From: Candidatus Neoanaerotignum tabaqchaliae
GTDB lineage: Bacteria; Bacillota; Clostridia; Lachnospirales; Anaerotignaceae
DNA: 15,724 bases
Direction: 5' to 3'
Assembly: GCA_904420235.1 (NCBI GenBank)
Contig: CAJFUS010000113.1
Coordinates: 1-15,724, forward strand
Below the pieces are notes generated by a model that saw only the letters and a list, made by a program, of their open reading frames with translations, did no database searches and was not told the DNA's origin. How positions within the stretch are numbered: the first letter of the stretch is position 1; every line of letters starts with the position of its first letter. Shown here in pieces: positions 1 through 6,106 of this stretch. Position numbers and translations under genes: made by a program.

Positions 1-126
1 CTTTTAATTTAAAAAATATATATTCTTATTTTTTGTTCTTGTCTTATGTTTCTTAAAACATCTTATCAAACGTTTTTTAATATATAAACAGTTAAATTAA
101 AGTAAATACAAACAAAATCACAAGAA

Positions 127-160
127 AAAAGCCTGTGATACATCACAGGCTTTTGTTTTT
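127..160 (+). terminator. Hairpin terminator of a gene left of the window
   Basis: The arm AAAAGCCTGTGA (127-138) pairs with TCACAGGCTTTT (143-154) across a four-base loop and is followed by T-rich TTTTGTTTTT. A-tracts on the left side mean it could also work on the minus strand. No gene within the window ends here on the plus strand, so its gene is presumably upstream of base 1. Confidence 0.8.
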
Positions 161-317
161 CACACAATAACCTTTTTTAGGTCAGGGAGTGTGGGTGGGG
201 GCTGTTTAAATAGATATTATCTAACAAATTAATAAGACATCTGTTTTTTATAATTAATATTATGTATTTTATTATATATACATCTTGCTACATAAGTCAA
301 TAAAAAAACTATACAAA

Positions 318-353
318 AAACACATCAAAAGCTCTCTATCTTTTGATGTGTTT
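318..353 (-). terminator. Terminator of the GntR/FadR regulator gene
   Basis: A perfect 14-bp inverted repeat, AAACACATCAAAAG (318-331) with CTTTTGATGTGTTT (340-353), has an eight-base loop. On the minus strand it lies just after the stop codon of the regulator gene at 362 and runs into TTTTTTG. Confidence 0.85.
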
Positions 354-361
354 CTATAAAT

Positions 362-1051
362 TTATTTTTCGTTTTCAAGAACCATAAGTCCTCTCAAAAT
401 ATGAAATCTCATTATTGTTCTTGCACCGTCAGAATCACGTTTTTTTATTCTTTCCATTATGGCCTTATGGTCGCCTATTCCCTCAAGGCAAAGGGCATCA
501 TCTTTTGAGAGGACAAGCATTGTTTGACCTATAGCCGTAAAAAGCACTGGCATAAGCCTGTCCATAAACTCATTGTGCACTGAATTTGCTATTGACAGGT
601 GAAATTTTTGCTCCGCCTTCTGCCGTTCCTCTGTATTTCCCGTTCTTAAAACATGCTCCAGTTCCTCACAGCAGGCGCACATTCTTTTAATCTCACTTTC
701 AGTAGCTCTTATGGCAGCCAAATAGGCCGCCTCAGGCTCTATAAAAAGGCGTATCTCATTTAGGTCTCTTTCAGACATTCCATTTTTAGCTATTTTATTT
801 ATTTCAGCCGTATCGCTTCCGTCATAGTCGCTATTCACAAATGTGCCGTTTCCACGTTTTATTACAAGCACACCCCTGTCAACAAGTATCCTAACGGCCT
901 CTCTAAATGTAGTTCGGCTTACGTTAAGCTCATTCGAGAAATCCGTCTCGTTAGGCAGCCTTGAGCCCGGAAGAAAACGCTTTTCAAAATTTATCATCGA
1001 CAGTATTTCCTCTGCGACATTCTCGGATAAAACACGACCTTTTTTAATCAT
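362..1051 (-). CDS. GntR-family transcriptional regulator, FadR/FCD type
   Basis: A 229-residue DNA-binding repressor or activator. Residues about 8-72 form the GntR winged helix: PGSRLPNETDFSNELNVSR (28-46), then TFREAVRILVDRGVLVIKRGNGTFV (48-72). Residues about 95-225 form an all-helical FCD effector domain, with His151 (KFHLSIANS), His195 (GDHKAI) and His217 (MRFHI) as likely metal or ligand residues. The length is normal for the family. The minus-strand start is preceded by GAGGTGG. FCD regulators typically sense small carboxylic acids or sugar acids and control adjacent catabolic genes, but no such operon is in the window, so neither the effector nor the target can be named. It stands alone between trmB and its own terminator. 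Confidence 0.9.
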   Translation of the reverse strand: MIKKGRVLSENVAEEILSMINFEKRFLPGSRLPNETDFSNELNVSRTTFREAVRILVDRGVLVIKRGNGTFVNSDYDGSDTAEINKIAKNGMSERDLNEIRLFIEPEAAYLAAIRATESEIKRMCACCEELEHVLRTGNTEERQKAEQKFHLSIANSVHNEFMDRLMPVLFTAIGQTMLVLSKDDALCLEGIGDHKAIMERIKKRDSDGARTIMRFHILRGLMVLENEK

Positions 1052-1071
1052 AATATTTCCACCTCAAAAAA

Positions 1072-1100
1072 ATTTTACTACAAAGGCGCCGTTTTTTCAA
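1072..1100 (-). promoter_or_regulatory. Sigma-A promoter of the GntR/FadR gene
   Basis: On the minus strand TTGAAA (1095-1100) and TAAAAT (1072-1077) are separated by exactly 17 bases. The predicted transcript start is only about 15 bases ahead of the start codon, leaving room for little more than the ribosome binding site. An 8-bp palindrome TAGTACTA lies further upstream at 1127-1134 and is a possible operator. Confidence 0.55.
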
Positions 1101-1145
1101 GGAAGTATTGATATTATCTTTAAAAGTAGTACTATCTCTTAAAAC

Positions 1146-1781
1146 TCAACTATTTTTCCATCTCGCCTCAAGTCTGTAAATCGGGAATCCTTTGCTTGAG
1201 AATTTTTCCTCATACTCTGTCATTATATTTCCCTCAAAATCACTTTTGTGAAGGTCAAGGCTTATGTTTGACAAATTCCAGCCGTCGGCGCAGAACTCGT
1301 TAAGCGAAAACTCAAAAAGAACCGTGTTGTCAGTTTTAAAAAATATTTCACCCTCACCGCCAAAAAGTTCTTTATACTTTTCAAGGAAAGCTCTGTATGT
1401 AAGACGCCTTTTATACCATTTTTTCTTTGGCCAAGGGTCGCAAAAATTTATATAAAGCCTTTTAATTTCACCAGGAGCGAAAAACTCAAGAAGATTTTCC
1501 ACATCGCCGTGTATAAGCCGCACATTCTGTGCTTCCCCAACGTTTCTTGCCGCCGTAGCCACTATTGTAGACTGTCTTTCAACACCCACAAAATTTATAC
1601 TTTCATTAGCAGCAGCGCTCTGAGATATAAACCTTCCTTTTCCACAGCCAATTTCGGCATATATAGGTTTGTCATTTCCAAAAACCTCATTCCACCTGCC
1701 TTTAAATTCTCTCGGGTTATGAACAAGGTGAGGGTTGTTTACATACTCCGCTTCTGTCCACGCCTTTTTTCTTACTCTCAT
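1146..1781 (-). CDS. trmB: tRNA (guanine-N7-)-methyltransferase TrmB
   Basis: A 211-residue S-adenosylmethionine-dependent enzyme that makes 7-methylguanosine at position 46 of the tRNA variable loop. The SAM-binding motif EIGCGKG is at 43-49. The family signature NFCDPWPKKK is at 112-121 (usually NFSDPWPK, so one residue differs), followed by KRRLT, FFKTDN, and the C-terminal TEYEEKFSSKG (188-198) with IYRLEA. I start at 1781 rather than 1823: GGAGGAG lies six bases before this ATG, the protein then begins MRVRKKAW as in other TrmB proteins, and a promoter at 1832-1860 would put the transcript start between the two candidate codons. It is a single-gene unit 84 bases after the 392-residue protein gene. 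The assignment is secure. Confidence 0.95.
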   Translation of the reverse strand: MRVRKKAWTEAEYVNNPHLVHNPREFKGRWNEVFGNDKPIYAEIGCGKGRFISQSAAANESINFVGVERQSTIVATAARNVGEAQNVRLIHGDVENLLEFFAPGEIKRLYINFCDPWPKKKWYKRRLTYRAFLEKYKELFGGEGEIFFKTDNTVLFEFSLNEFCADGWNLSNISLDLHKSDFEGNIMTEYEEKFSSKGFPIYRLEARWKNS

Positions 1782-1831
1782 CAATATCTCCTCCGGATAG
1801 CAATATACTATATATTTACGCAATATTTAAT

Positions 1832-1860
1832 ATAATACTATCCAAAATGTCTTTTAACAA
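1832..1860 (-). promoter_or_regulatory. Sigma-A promoter of trmB
   Basis: On the minus strand TTGTTA (1855-1860) and TATTAT (1832-1837) have a 17-base spacer. Predicted transcription begins about 40 bases before the trmB ATG at 1781. Confidence 0.55.
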
Positions 1861-1865
1861 GCCTG

Positions 1866-3044
1866 TTATTTTAAATTCTTAATCCAATATCCAAAAATAT
1901 TGCCGTCGTTTTTTTGTCCGCATCTCCAAAAATCTTTAAAACCATAGTCATATGCGGTTTTAACGTCTTCTCTGCTGAATTTCTCCGGAACAGCAAGAAC
2001 AATGTTCTTTTTAACTATGTGCCTTCCAAGCATAAGATGACCATATTTTATATCGGAAGTCATAACAAAAGGGTTAACAACTTCAAATGGCTGAATATTT
2101 AATGCCCATAACTCGTCCATGCATATTCTTACCCAGTCATACATACTGTCGTTAAATGGCTCCAGCTTTTCGTTAACACTGAAAATATAGTCTATATCAT
2201 TTCGTATAAAGCTGTCATTTTCATCTTCTATTGTGTTTTCATTTTTATTATCACTGTCATTGCCATATATTCTGGCCACTTCCTCAGCGGACAACACCCC
2301 TGCCCTTTGCAGTTCTCCCATTTGCTTTTCAAAATTATCCATTATGCTTTTAAATGTATTATGCACCTTTATTTCATCATACTTTACATCATCGTTTTTT
2401 TCATTAAAATCTTTAACAATGCTTTCAATATCAGAAATACTTTCTAATTCTTTATTTTCTTCCTCTTTCTTAAAATCTTTTTCCTCCATATAGGCGTCTT
2501 CCTCAGCCTTATTAACCAAGTTTTCTTCTAAATCCGTTGCCGCTTCTGCCGCCGATATGTTGCTTTCTTCTTTATCAAATGAATTATTTGTTGCCTCTGA
2601 CCCTGAAACTTTTGTTTTCGGCTCCGGTTTTTCAGATTCATTCTTTAAAATATTAGTTTCCGTTTCTTTTTTCACCCCCATTTCAACAGGTTTTTCGTTT
2701 TTAGGCTCAGCGTTGTTATTCTTTTCCCGTTCATTCTCAATGTATCCCTCAAAGGTGCCTGCCAAAGGAGCGCCGTTTTCGGAAATACGTCCTAAAGCGG
2801 CTCCAATAAGTCTTTCATCGTCCTTAATTATATTTGCTTTGTCGCTCAGAGCTCTCTTTTCGGCCTGTCCCATATTTATATACCTTTTGGTTCCGTCCTT
2901 TTTTACTATAAGATAGACATTCTGCCCATGCTCTATTCCCCCTCCTATTACCCTTAAACTCACAGCCATTTCATTTATATCAACAAATATCGCTGTTTTG
3001 CCCTCATTCATGGAAATCATGCTTCTGCCGTATTTTATACTCAT
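1866..3044 (-). CDS. Unrecognised protein with long acidic linker
   Basis: A 392-residue protein I cannot name. It has three parts. Residues about 1-110 look folded (TAIFVDINEMAVSLRV, then VYLIVKKDGTKRYINMG). Residues about 110-285 are Glu/Lys/Asn/Asp-rich and probably disordered. Residues about 285-392 look folded again, with PFNDSMYDWVRI, NPFVMTSDIKYGHLMLGRH, VLAVPEKFS and ending in FGYWIKNLK. There is no signal peptide or membrane segment, so it is probably cytoplasmic. From memory, the two ends resemble the two conserved ends of large hypothetical proteins common in Lachnospiraceae (annotated with DUF6128-like C-termini); this is weak recall, not a search. The minus-strand start has AGGGGGA nine bases upstream. 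It is divergent from rsmA and shows no clear terminator before trmB. Confidence 0.75.
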   Translation of the reverse strand: MSIKYGRSMISMNEGKTAIFVDINEMAVSLRVIGGGIEHGQNVYLIVKKDGTKRYINMGQAEKRALSDKANIIKDDERLIGAALGRISENGAPLAGTFEGYIENEREKNNNAEPKNEKPVEMGVKKETETNILKNESEKPEPKTKVSGSEATNNSFDKEESNISAAEAATDLEENLVNKAEEDAYMEEKDFKKEEENKELESISDIESIVKDFNEKNDDVKYDEIKVHNTFKSIMDNFEKQMGELQRAGVLSAEEVARIYGNDSDNKNENTIEDENDSFIRNDIDYIFSVNEKLEPFNDSMYDWVRICMDELWALNIQPFEVVNPFVMTSDIKYGHLMLGRHIVKKNIVLAVPEKFSREDVKTAYDYGFKDFWRCGQKNDGNIFGYWIKNLK

Positions 3045-3129
3045 ATAATAATTCCCCCTGTTTTTTAAACATAGTGTCCGTATATCCCGTCTATAAAAAA
3101 TATATGCTTAAGTCCGCCTATTATGCCGC

Positions 3130-3159
3130 TTGACAAATATATTGCGGCGTAATTATAAT
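3130..3159 (+). promoter_or_regulatory. Strong sigma-A promoter of rsmA
   Basis: Consensus TTGACA (3130-3135) and TATAAT (3154-3159) are separated by 18 bases. The predicted leader is about 80 bases. GCCGC (3125-3129) and GCGGC (3144-3148) form an inverted repeat around the -35 box. A second inverted repeat, TGTGAC/GTCACA (3170-3175 and 3190-3195), lies in the leader. Confidence 0.75.
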
Positions 3160-3247
3160 TACCTATACATGTGACCTTTCAATTTTTATGTCACACTTAA
3201 ATTGGCAATATAATTCACGATTTATTTATGGAAATGAGATAAAATAA

Positions 3248-4105
3248 ATGGATAAAATATCAACTCCAATAAAAACAAAAGAAATAATTGAAAAATATGG
3301 CTTTTACTTTAAAAAAAACTTTGGACAGAATTTTCTTATAGACCAAAATGTATTATCCAACATAGTATCGGCCTCAAAAATAACATCAGATGACCTTGTT
3401 ATAGAAATAGGCCCAGGAATAGGAAGTCTTACGCAGTTTTTATGCGAAAGCGCCAAAAAAGTGTGCGCTATTGAGATTGACAAAAACCTTATTCCTATTC
3501 TTAACGAAACCCTTGCCGGATACAATAATGTTGAAATAATAAATCAAGATATATTAAAGGTTGATATAAACGGATTAATAAACCGTTTAGGCGAAAAAAC
3601 CGCAAAGCTTGCCGCTAATCTTCCATATTACATAACAACACCTATAATAATGGAGCTTCTTGAAAAGCGGGCTAACATAGAAAGTATAACGGTTATGGTT
3701 CAAAAAGAGGTTGCCGACCGCATGCAGGCAAAACCAAACAGTAAGGATTACGGCGCTCTTTCAGTTGCCGTTCAATATTACTGTGATGCGGAAATAAATT
3801 TTATAGTGCCGCCGTCATGCTTTATGCCAAGGCCCAATGTTGACAGCGCTGTTATAACCCTTACTCCCAAAAAGAACCCTATACCGGTAAAATCACCCGA
3901 AACAATGTTTAAAATAATCAAATGCGCCTTTGGTCAAAGAAGAAAAACTCTTTTAAACAGTATTTTTAACATTGGAGGTTTCAATCTGTCAAAAGACCAG
4001 CTTGCCGAAATATTTACGGCAGTCGGCCTTGACCATAAAATACGCGGGGAGGCCCTCAGCATTGAGCAATTCGCCAATTTATCCGATATTATTATAAAAA
4101 AATAA
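3248..4105 (+). CDS. rsmA: 16S rRNA (adenine1518/1519-N6)-dimethyltransferase RsmA (KsgA)
   Basis: A 285-residue enzyme that dimethylates the two adjacent adenines in the 3'-terminal helix of 16S rRNA using SAM, a late ribosome-assembly step. Seen in order: FKKNFGQNFLID (21-32), SAM motif I EIGPGIGSLT (53-62), the acidic AIEIDKNL (74-81), the catalytic NLPYY (124-128), and the C-terminal FGQRRKTLLNS of the helical domain. Length and motif order are typical. The ribosome binding site is weak (GGAAATGAG, about nine bases before ATG), in contrast with the consensus promoter upstream. It is a single-gene unit with a hairpin terminator just after the stop. Loss of this family gives kasugamycin resistance in other bacteria. 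The assignment is secure. Confidence 0.96.
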   Translation: MDKISTPIKTKEIIEKYGFYFKKNFGQNFLIDQNVLSNIVSASKITSDDLVIEIGPGIGSLTQFLCESAKKVCAIEIDKNLIPILNETLAGYNNVEIINQDILKVDINGLINRLGEKTAKLAANLPYYITTPIIMELLEKRANIESITVMVQKEVADRMQAKPNSKDYGALSVAVQYYCDAEINFIVPPSCFMPRPNVDSAVITLTPKKNPIPVKSPETMFKIIKCAFGQRRKTLLNSIFNIGGFNLSKDQLAEIFTAVGLDHKIRGEALSIEQFANLSDIIIKK

Positions 4106-4123
4106 AATATTTCTTAAAAATTG

Positions 4124-4178
4124 CGTGTATTTATACAATCTTATTTTAATTAAGATAAAAAATACACGTTTTATTTTT
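4124..4178 (+). terminator. Terminator of rsmA
   Basis: CGTGTATTT (4124-4132) pairs with AAATACACG (4160-4168). A nested pair ATCTTA (4138-4143) and TAAGAT (4151-4156) extends the stem. A T-rich tail TTTTATTTTTT follows. Confidence 0.65.
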
Positions 4179-4370
4179 TAAAAATTTCAATCTTAAATTT
4201 ATATACTTTAGACATAATATGTTAAATTTTAATTTTTATTTTTAACATTTTTTAGCCAAATATTTTACTATTAATTAATATTTTATAGTGTTTTGCACTA
4301 ATATTTTACATATATTTTATATAATACGATGATAATTGTAAATAAATTATTAAGAAATCAATATCGCACT

Positions 4371-4401
4371 TTACACAACTATTTTTTAGTGCTAATATAA
4401 T
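4371..4401 (+). promoter_or_regulatory. Possible promoter of the acidic lipoprotein gene
   Basis: TATAAT (4396-4401) matches the -10 consensus exactly, but the nearest -35-like box, TTACAC (4371-4376), is at a poor 19-base spacing, so only the -10 is convincing. Confidence 0.35.
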
Positions 4402-4482
4402 CCCGTTAATAAAACATGCTGTAAAAAATTTAATAATATTACAGCCAACAAAACACAAGTACATAACTGAGAGGTGCTAAAA

Positions 4483-4875
4483 ATGACAAAATTTAAAAGG
4501 ATTCTCGCTGTGAGCGCTGCTATGGCAATGTGCTTATCTTTTGCCGCTTGCTCAAGCAATTCAGACACAACATCAGGCAGTGCTTCAACATCAACAAGTG
4601 CCGAAATATCTTCTTCAGCTGAAACTACAGATAATGAAACATCGTCTTCTGAAGAAGCAACAGGTAGTGAAACATCATCTGATGAAACTACTGGCACTGA
4701 AACTGTTTCTTCCGAGGAAACTTCAAACACAGAAACTTCTTCATCAGAGGAATCTGTTGACAGTGCGACTGACTCAGAATCAGGCGTATCTGTTGACAGC
4801 AATTCTGACGGAATTCAAGTTGAGATTATCCCTTCCTCATCACAAGAGGCTGATGGTTCAACATCTGCCGAATAA
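4483..4875 (+). CDS. Small acidic Ser/Thr/Glu-repeat lipoprotein
   Basis: A 130-residue predicted lipoprotein. Residues 1-22 are a type II signal peptide (MTKFKRILAVSAAM..., basic start then hydrophobic core) ending in FAA-C with Cys23 as the lipid-anchored residue. The mature 108 residues are almost all Ser, Thr, Glu, Asp, Ala, Gly and Asn and contain no Lys, Arg, His, Phe, Tyr, Trp, Met or Leu. Four degenerate repeats of 10-11 residues starting with Glu-Thr occupy 52-94. A short hydrophobic patch (IQVEIIP) is near the end. Such a chain should be disordered and strongly negative on the outer membrane face. The ATG is preceded by GAGAGGTG with a six-base gap; an in-frame GTG nine bases upstream lies inside that site. 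It is a single gene with promoter region and terminator. Function unknown; a surface spacer or linker is a guess. Confidence 0.8.
   Translation: MTKFKRILAVSAAMAMCLSFAACSSNSDTTSGSASTSTSAEISSSAETTDNETSSSEEATGSETSSDETTGTETVSSEETSNTETSSSEESVDSATDSESGVSVDSNSDGIQVEIIPSSSQEADGSTSAE
4636..4764 (+). repeat. Four degenerate 30-33 bp coding repeats
   Basis: Codons for residues 52-62, 63-72, 73-83 and 84-94 of the acidic lipoprotein repeat the pattern Glu-Thr-(Ser/Val)-Ser-(Ser/Asp)-Glu-(Glu/Thr). The first, second and fourth units begin GAAAC(A/T)TC. The copies have drifted but keep the period. Confidence 0.6.
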
Positions 4876-4938
4876 TTTCACAACTGTAACTTTTAACAAA
4901 GCTGTGGAAAACAGCAGGAATTCAAACACGCATTTTTT

Positions 4939-4966
4939 AAGACGTGACATTAGTCACGTCTTTTTT
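4939..4966 (+). terminator. Terminator of the acidic lipoprotein gene
   Basis: AAGACGTGAC (4939-4948) pairs perfectly with GTCACGTCTT (4953-4962) across ATTA and runs into TTTTTT. This is one of the clearest terminators in the window. Confidence 0.9.
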
Positions 4967-5131
4967 GTGTTATAGAAATATTTCCACAATAAAATTTAAT
5001 CAAGCTCTTCAATATCAACCACAATATAGGTTAAGATTTTATCTGTTAATTAATATTTTTGTAAAATTTATACTCCGATTATCTATAATAAATTTTAAAT
5101 CACTTATTTTTAAGCCTTCAAATTAATTATA

Positions 5132-5160
5132 TTGAATTGGAACATTTTATCTAATATAAT
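5132..5160 (+). promoter_or_regulatory. Promoter of the second lipoprotein gene
   Basis: TTGAAT (5132-5137) and perfect TATAAT (5155-5160) have a 17-base spacer, which would give a leader of about 145 bases. A second, weaker candidate is TTTTCA (5195-5200) with TATAAT (5218-5223), also 17 bases apart. They could act as tandem promoters. Confidence 0.5.
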
Positions 5161-5313
5161 AATATCCAGTATAAAAAGCAGTGAAACAACATAATTTTCA
5201 CAATTAAGAAAATAACATATAATCTTAGCTCGCTTGAATTTTAAAAATTAAAGTAGATTTTTTATTTTATTAGATAAAGTTATACAACAAAGTAATAATT
5301 TGGAGTGTTTAAT

Positions 5314-5946
5314 ATGAAAAAATTAAAAATATTCGCTAAAACATGCGCAGCTTTAACTTTATGTTTTTCTTTTTCTGCATGTTCCGTAAACTCGGATAGT
5401 CAATCATCAGAAAATATCTCGTCTTCAATAAATCAGGAGGAACGTTTCACAAACAATGCAGAAACCTTCTCCATAAATGTTCCGGTAATTGAAGGCGGCT
5501 GGAACACGGACGCCACATCAATGCTTAATGATTACAGCATAGTAATTGACAATTCCGACCAGTCGTTCACTATTTTGGTGCAGTCTCTTCCCAAATCAGA
5601 AGGCACCCTTGCAGCATATCCCGACATAGAAAGTGTAGAAAACGCCTATTATCAGTCAACGTTGGCCCAATTTGGCATAGACGGCACAGAAGAAACCATA
5701 AAAATTGAAGGAGCGTCAAAAACGGCAGCTTACTCATATATCATAGAGCAGGGTGAAGTTACTTCAAAGGCCTTTATAGCCTATATTGACATGCCGGAAG
5801 CCTATTATATATATACCATAACAGGACTTGAGGAAATATATAACGAAAATATAGAAGCTCAGAAGTTAGCCATAGAAAGCTTGAAGGAAATAAATCAAGA
5901 AAATTCCAATATTGAATCAACAACAACCTCTCAAACCATTGAATAA
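5314..5946 (+). CDS. Lipoprotein with a single globular domain
   Basis: A 210-residue predicted lipoprotein. The signal peptide is MKKLKIFAKTCAALTLCFSF, ending SA-C with Cys23 as the anchor, followed by C-S-V-N-S-D. This is nearly the same module as in the preceding lipoprotein (C-S-S-N-S-D, also Cys23). After a Ser/Asn/Gln linker, residues about 45-190 look like one mixed alpha/beta domain: FSINVPVIEGGWNTDATSM, YSIVIDNSDQSFTILVQSLPK, KAFIAYIDMPEAYYIYTITG, and a final helix AQKLAIESLKEINQ. The pattern (Ser/Trp-containing first strand, repeated beta hairpins, late helix) recalls the small PsbP/DcrB-like lipoproteins of Clostridia, at low certainty. The C-terminus is Thr/Ser-rich. The ATG has TGGAG eight bases upstream. 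Exported and membrane-anchored; function unknown. Confidence 0.8.
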   Translation: MKKLKIFAKTCAALTLCFSFSACSVNSDSQSSENISSSINQEERFTNNAETFSINVPVIEGGWNTDATSMLNDYSIVIDNSDQSFTILVQSLPKSEGTLAAYPDIESVENAYYQSTLAQFGIDGTEETIKIEGASKTAAYSYIIEQGEVTSKAFIAYIDMPEAYYIYTITGLEEIYNENIEAQKLAIESLKEINQENSNIESTTTSQTIE

Positions 5947-5955
5947 AATTGGAAC

Positions 5956-5976
5956 AACTGTTACAGTTATTTTTTA
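5956..5976 (+). terminator. Weak terminator of the second lipoprotein gene
   Basis: AACTG (5956-5960) and CAGTT (5964-5968) form a short five-base-pair hairpin with a TTA loop, followed by ATTTTTTAA. The position is right but the stem is marginal. Confidence 0.4.
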
Positions 5977-6063
5977 ATTATTATAAATAGTCCTCTTTGT
6001 TTACTAACAAATAAAAATTCTTACAGTATGTAATAATAATCAAAAGAATACCTTTATACAATA

Positions 6064-6094
6064 AAAAAACAGCCATAAATTATGGCCGTTTTTT
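6064..6094 (-). terminator. Terminator of the flavoprotein gene
   Basis: AAAAAACAGCCAT (6064-6076) pairs with ATGGCCGTTTTTT (6082-6094) with one mismatch. A/T tracts on both sides make it possibly bidirectional, so it may also stop read-through from the lipoprotein gene. Confidence 0.8.
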
Positions 6095-6106
6095 GTTGTA
6101 TGCCTA

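Larger units (their letters stand above)
1..361. other. Gene-free left end
   Basis: No open reading frame with a credible start and ribosome binding site is visible here. The stretch holds two strong hairpins, at 127-160 and 318-353, listed separately, and one G-rich tract at 181-202 in otherwise very AT-rich sequence. The first hairpin probably ends a plus-strand gene lying left of the window and the second ends the minus-strand regulator gene at 362-1051, so this looks like a space between convergent transcription units. Confidence 0.6.
4106..4482. other. AT-rich intergenic region upstream of the first lipoprotein
   Basis: Apart from the rsmA terminator there is no gene. TAGTG-TTTTG-CACTA (4286-4300) is a small inverted repeat that could be an operator. 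A -10-like TATAAT at 4396-4401 is the best promoter signal. GCTGTAA (4418-4424) and TTACAGC (4439-4445) would form a hairpin in the leader, ending 25 bases before the ribosome binding site GAGAGGTG. Confidence 0.5.
4876..5313. other. Intergenic region between the two lipoprotein genes
   Basis: The region holds the terminator at 4939-4966, a mini-hairpin GCTGT/ACAGC (4901-4905 and 4911-4915), and two candidate promoters for the next gene at 5132-5160 and 5195-5223. The rest is AT-rich with no credible gene. Confidence 0.5.

Noticed and set aside
1127..1134. FadR-type operator TAGTACTA
   Set aside because: It is a short palindrome without the spaced TnGT/ACnA pattern of the family, so it is mentioned only as a possibility with the promoter.
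4474..4482. GTG start for the acidic lipoprotein
   Set aside because: The GTG is part of the ribosome binding site GAGAGGTG; the ATG at 4483 is well spaced from it.
4541..4975. Overlapping plus-strand frame in the lipoprotein gene
   Set aside because: Its Leu/Gln/His-rich translation is the frame-shifted reading of the Ser/Glu repeat codons, has no ribosome binding site and runs through the terminator.
5305..5313. GTG start for the second lipoprotein
   Set aside because: The GTG overlaps the TGGAG ribosome binding site; the ATG at 5314 starts a normal signal peptide.
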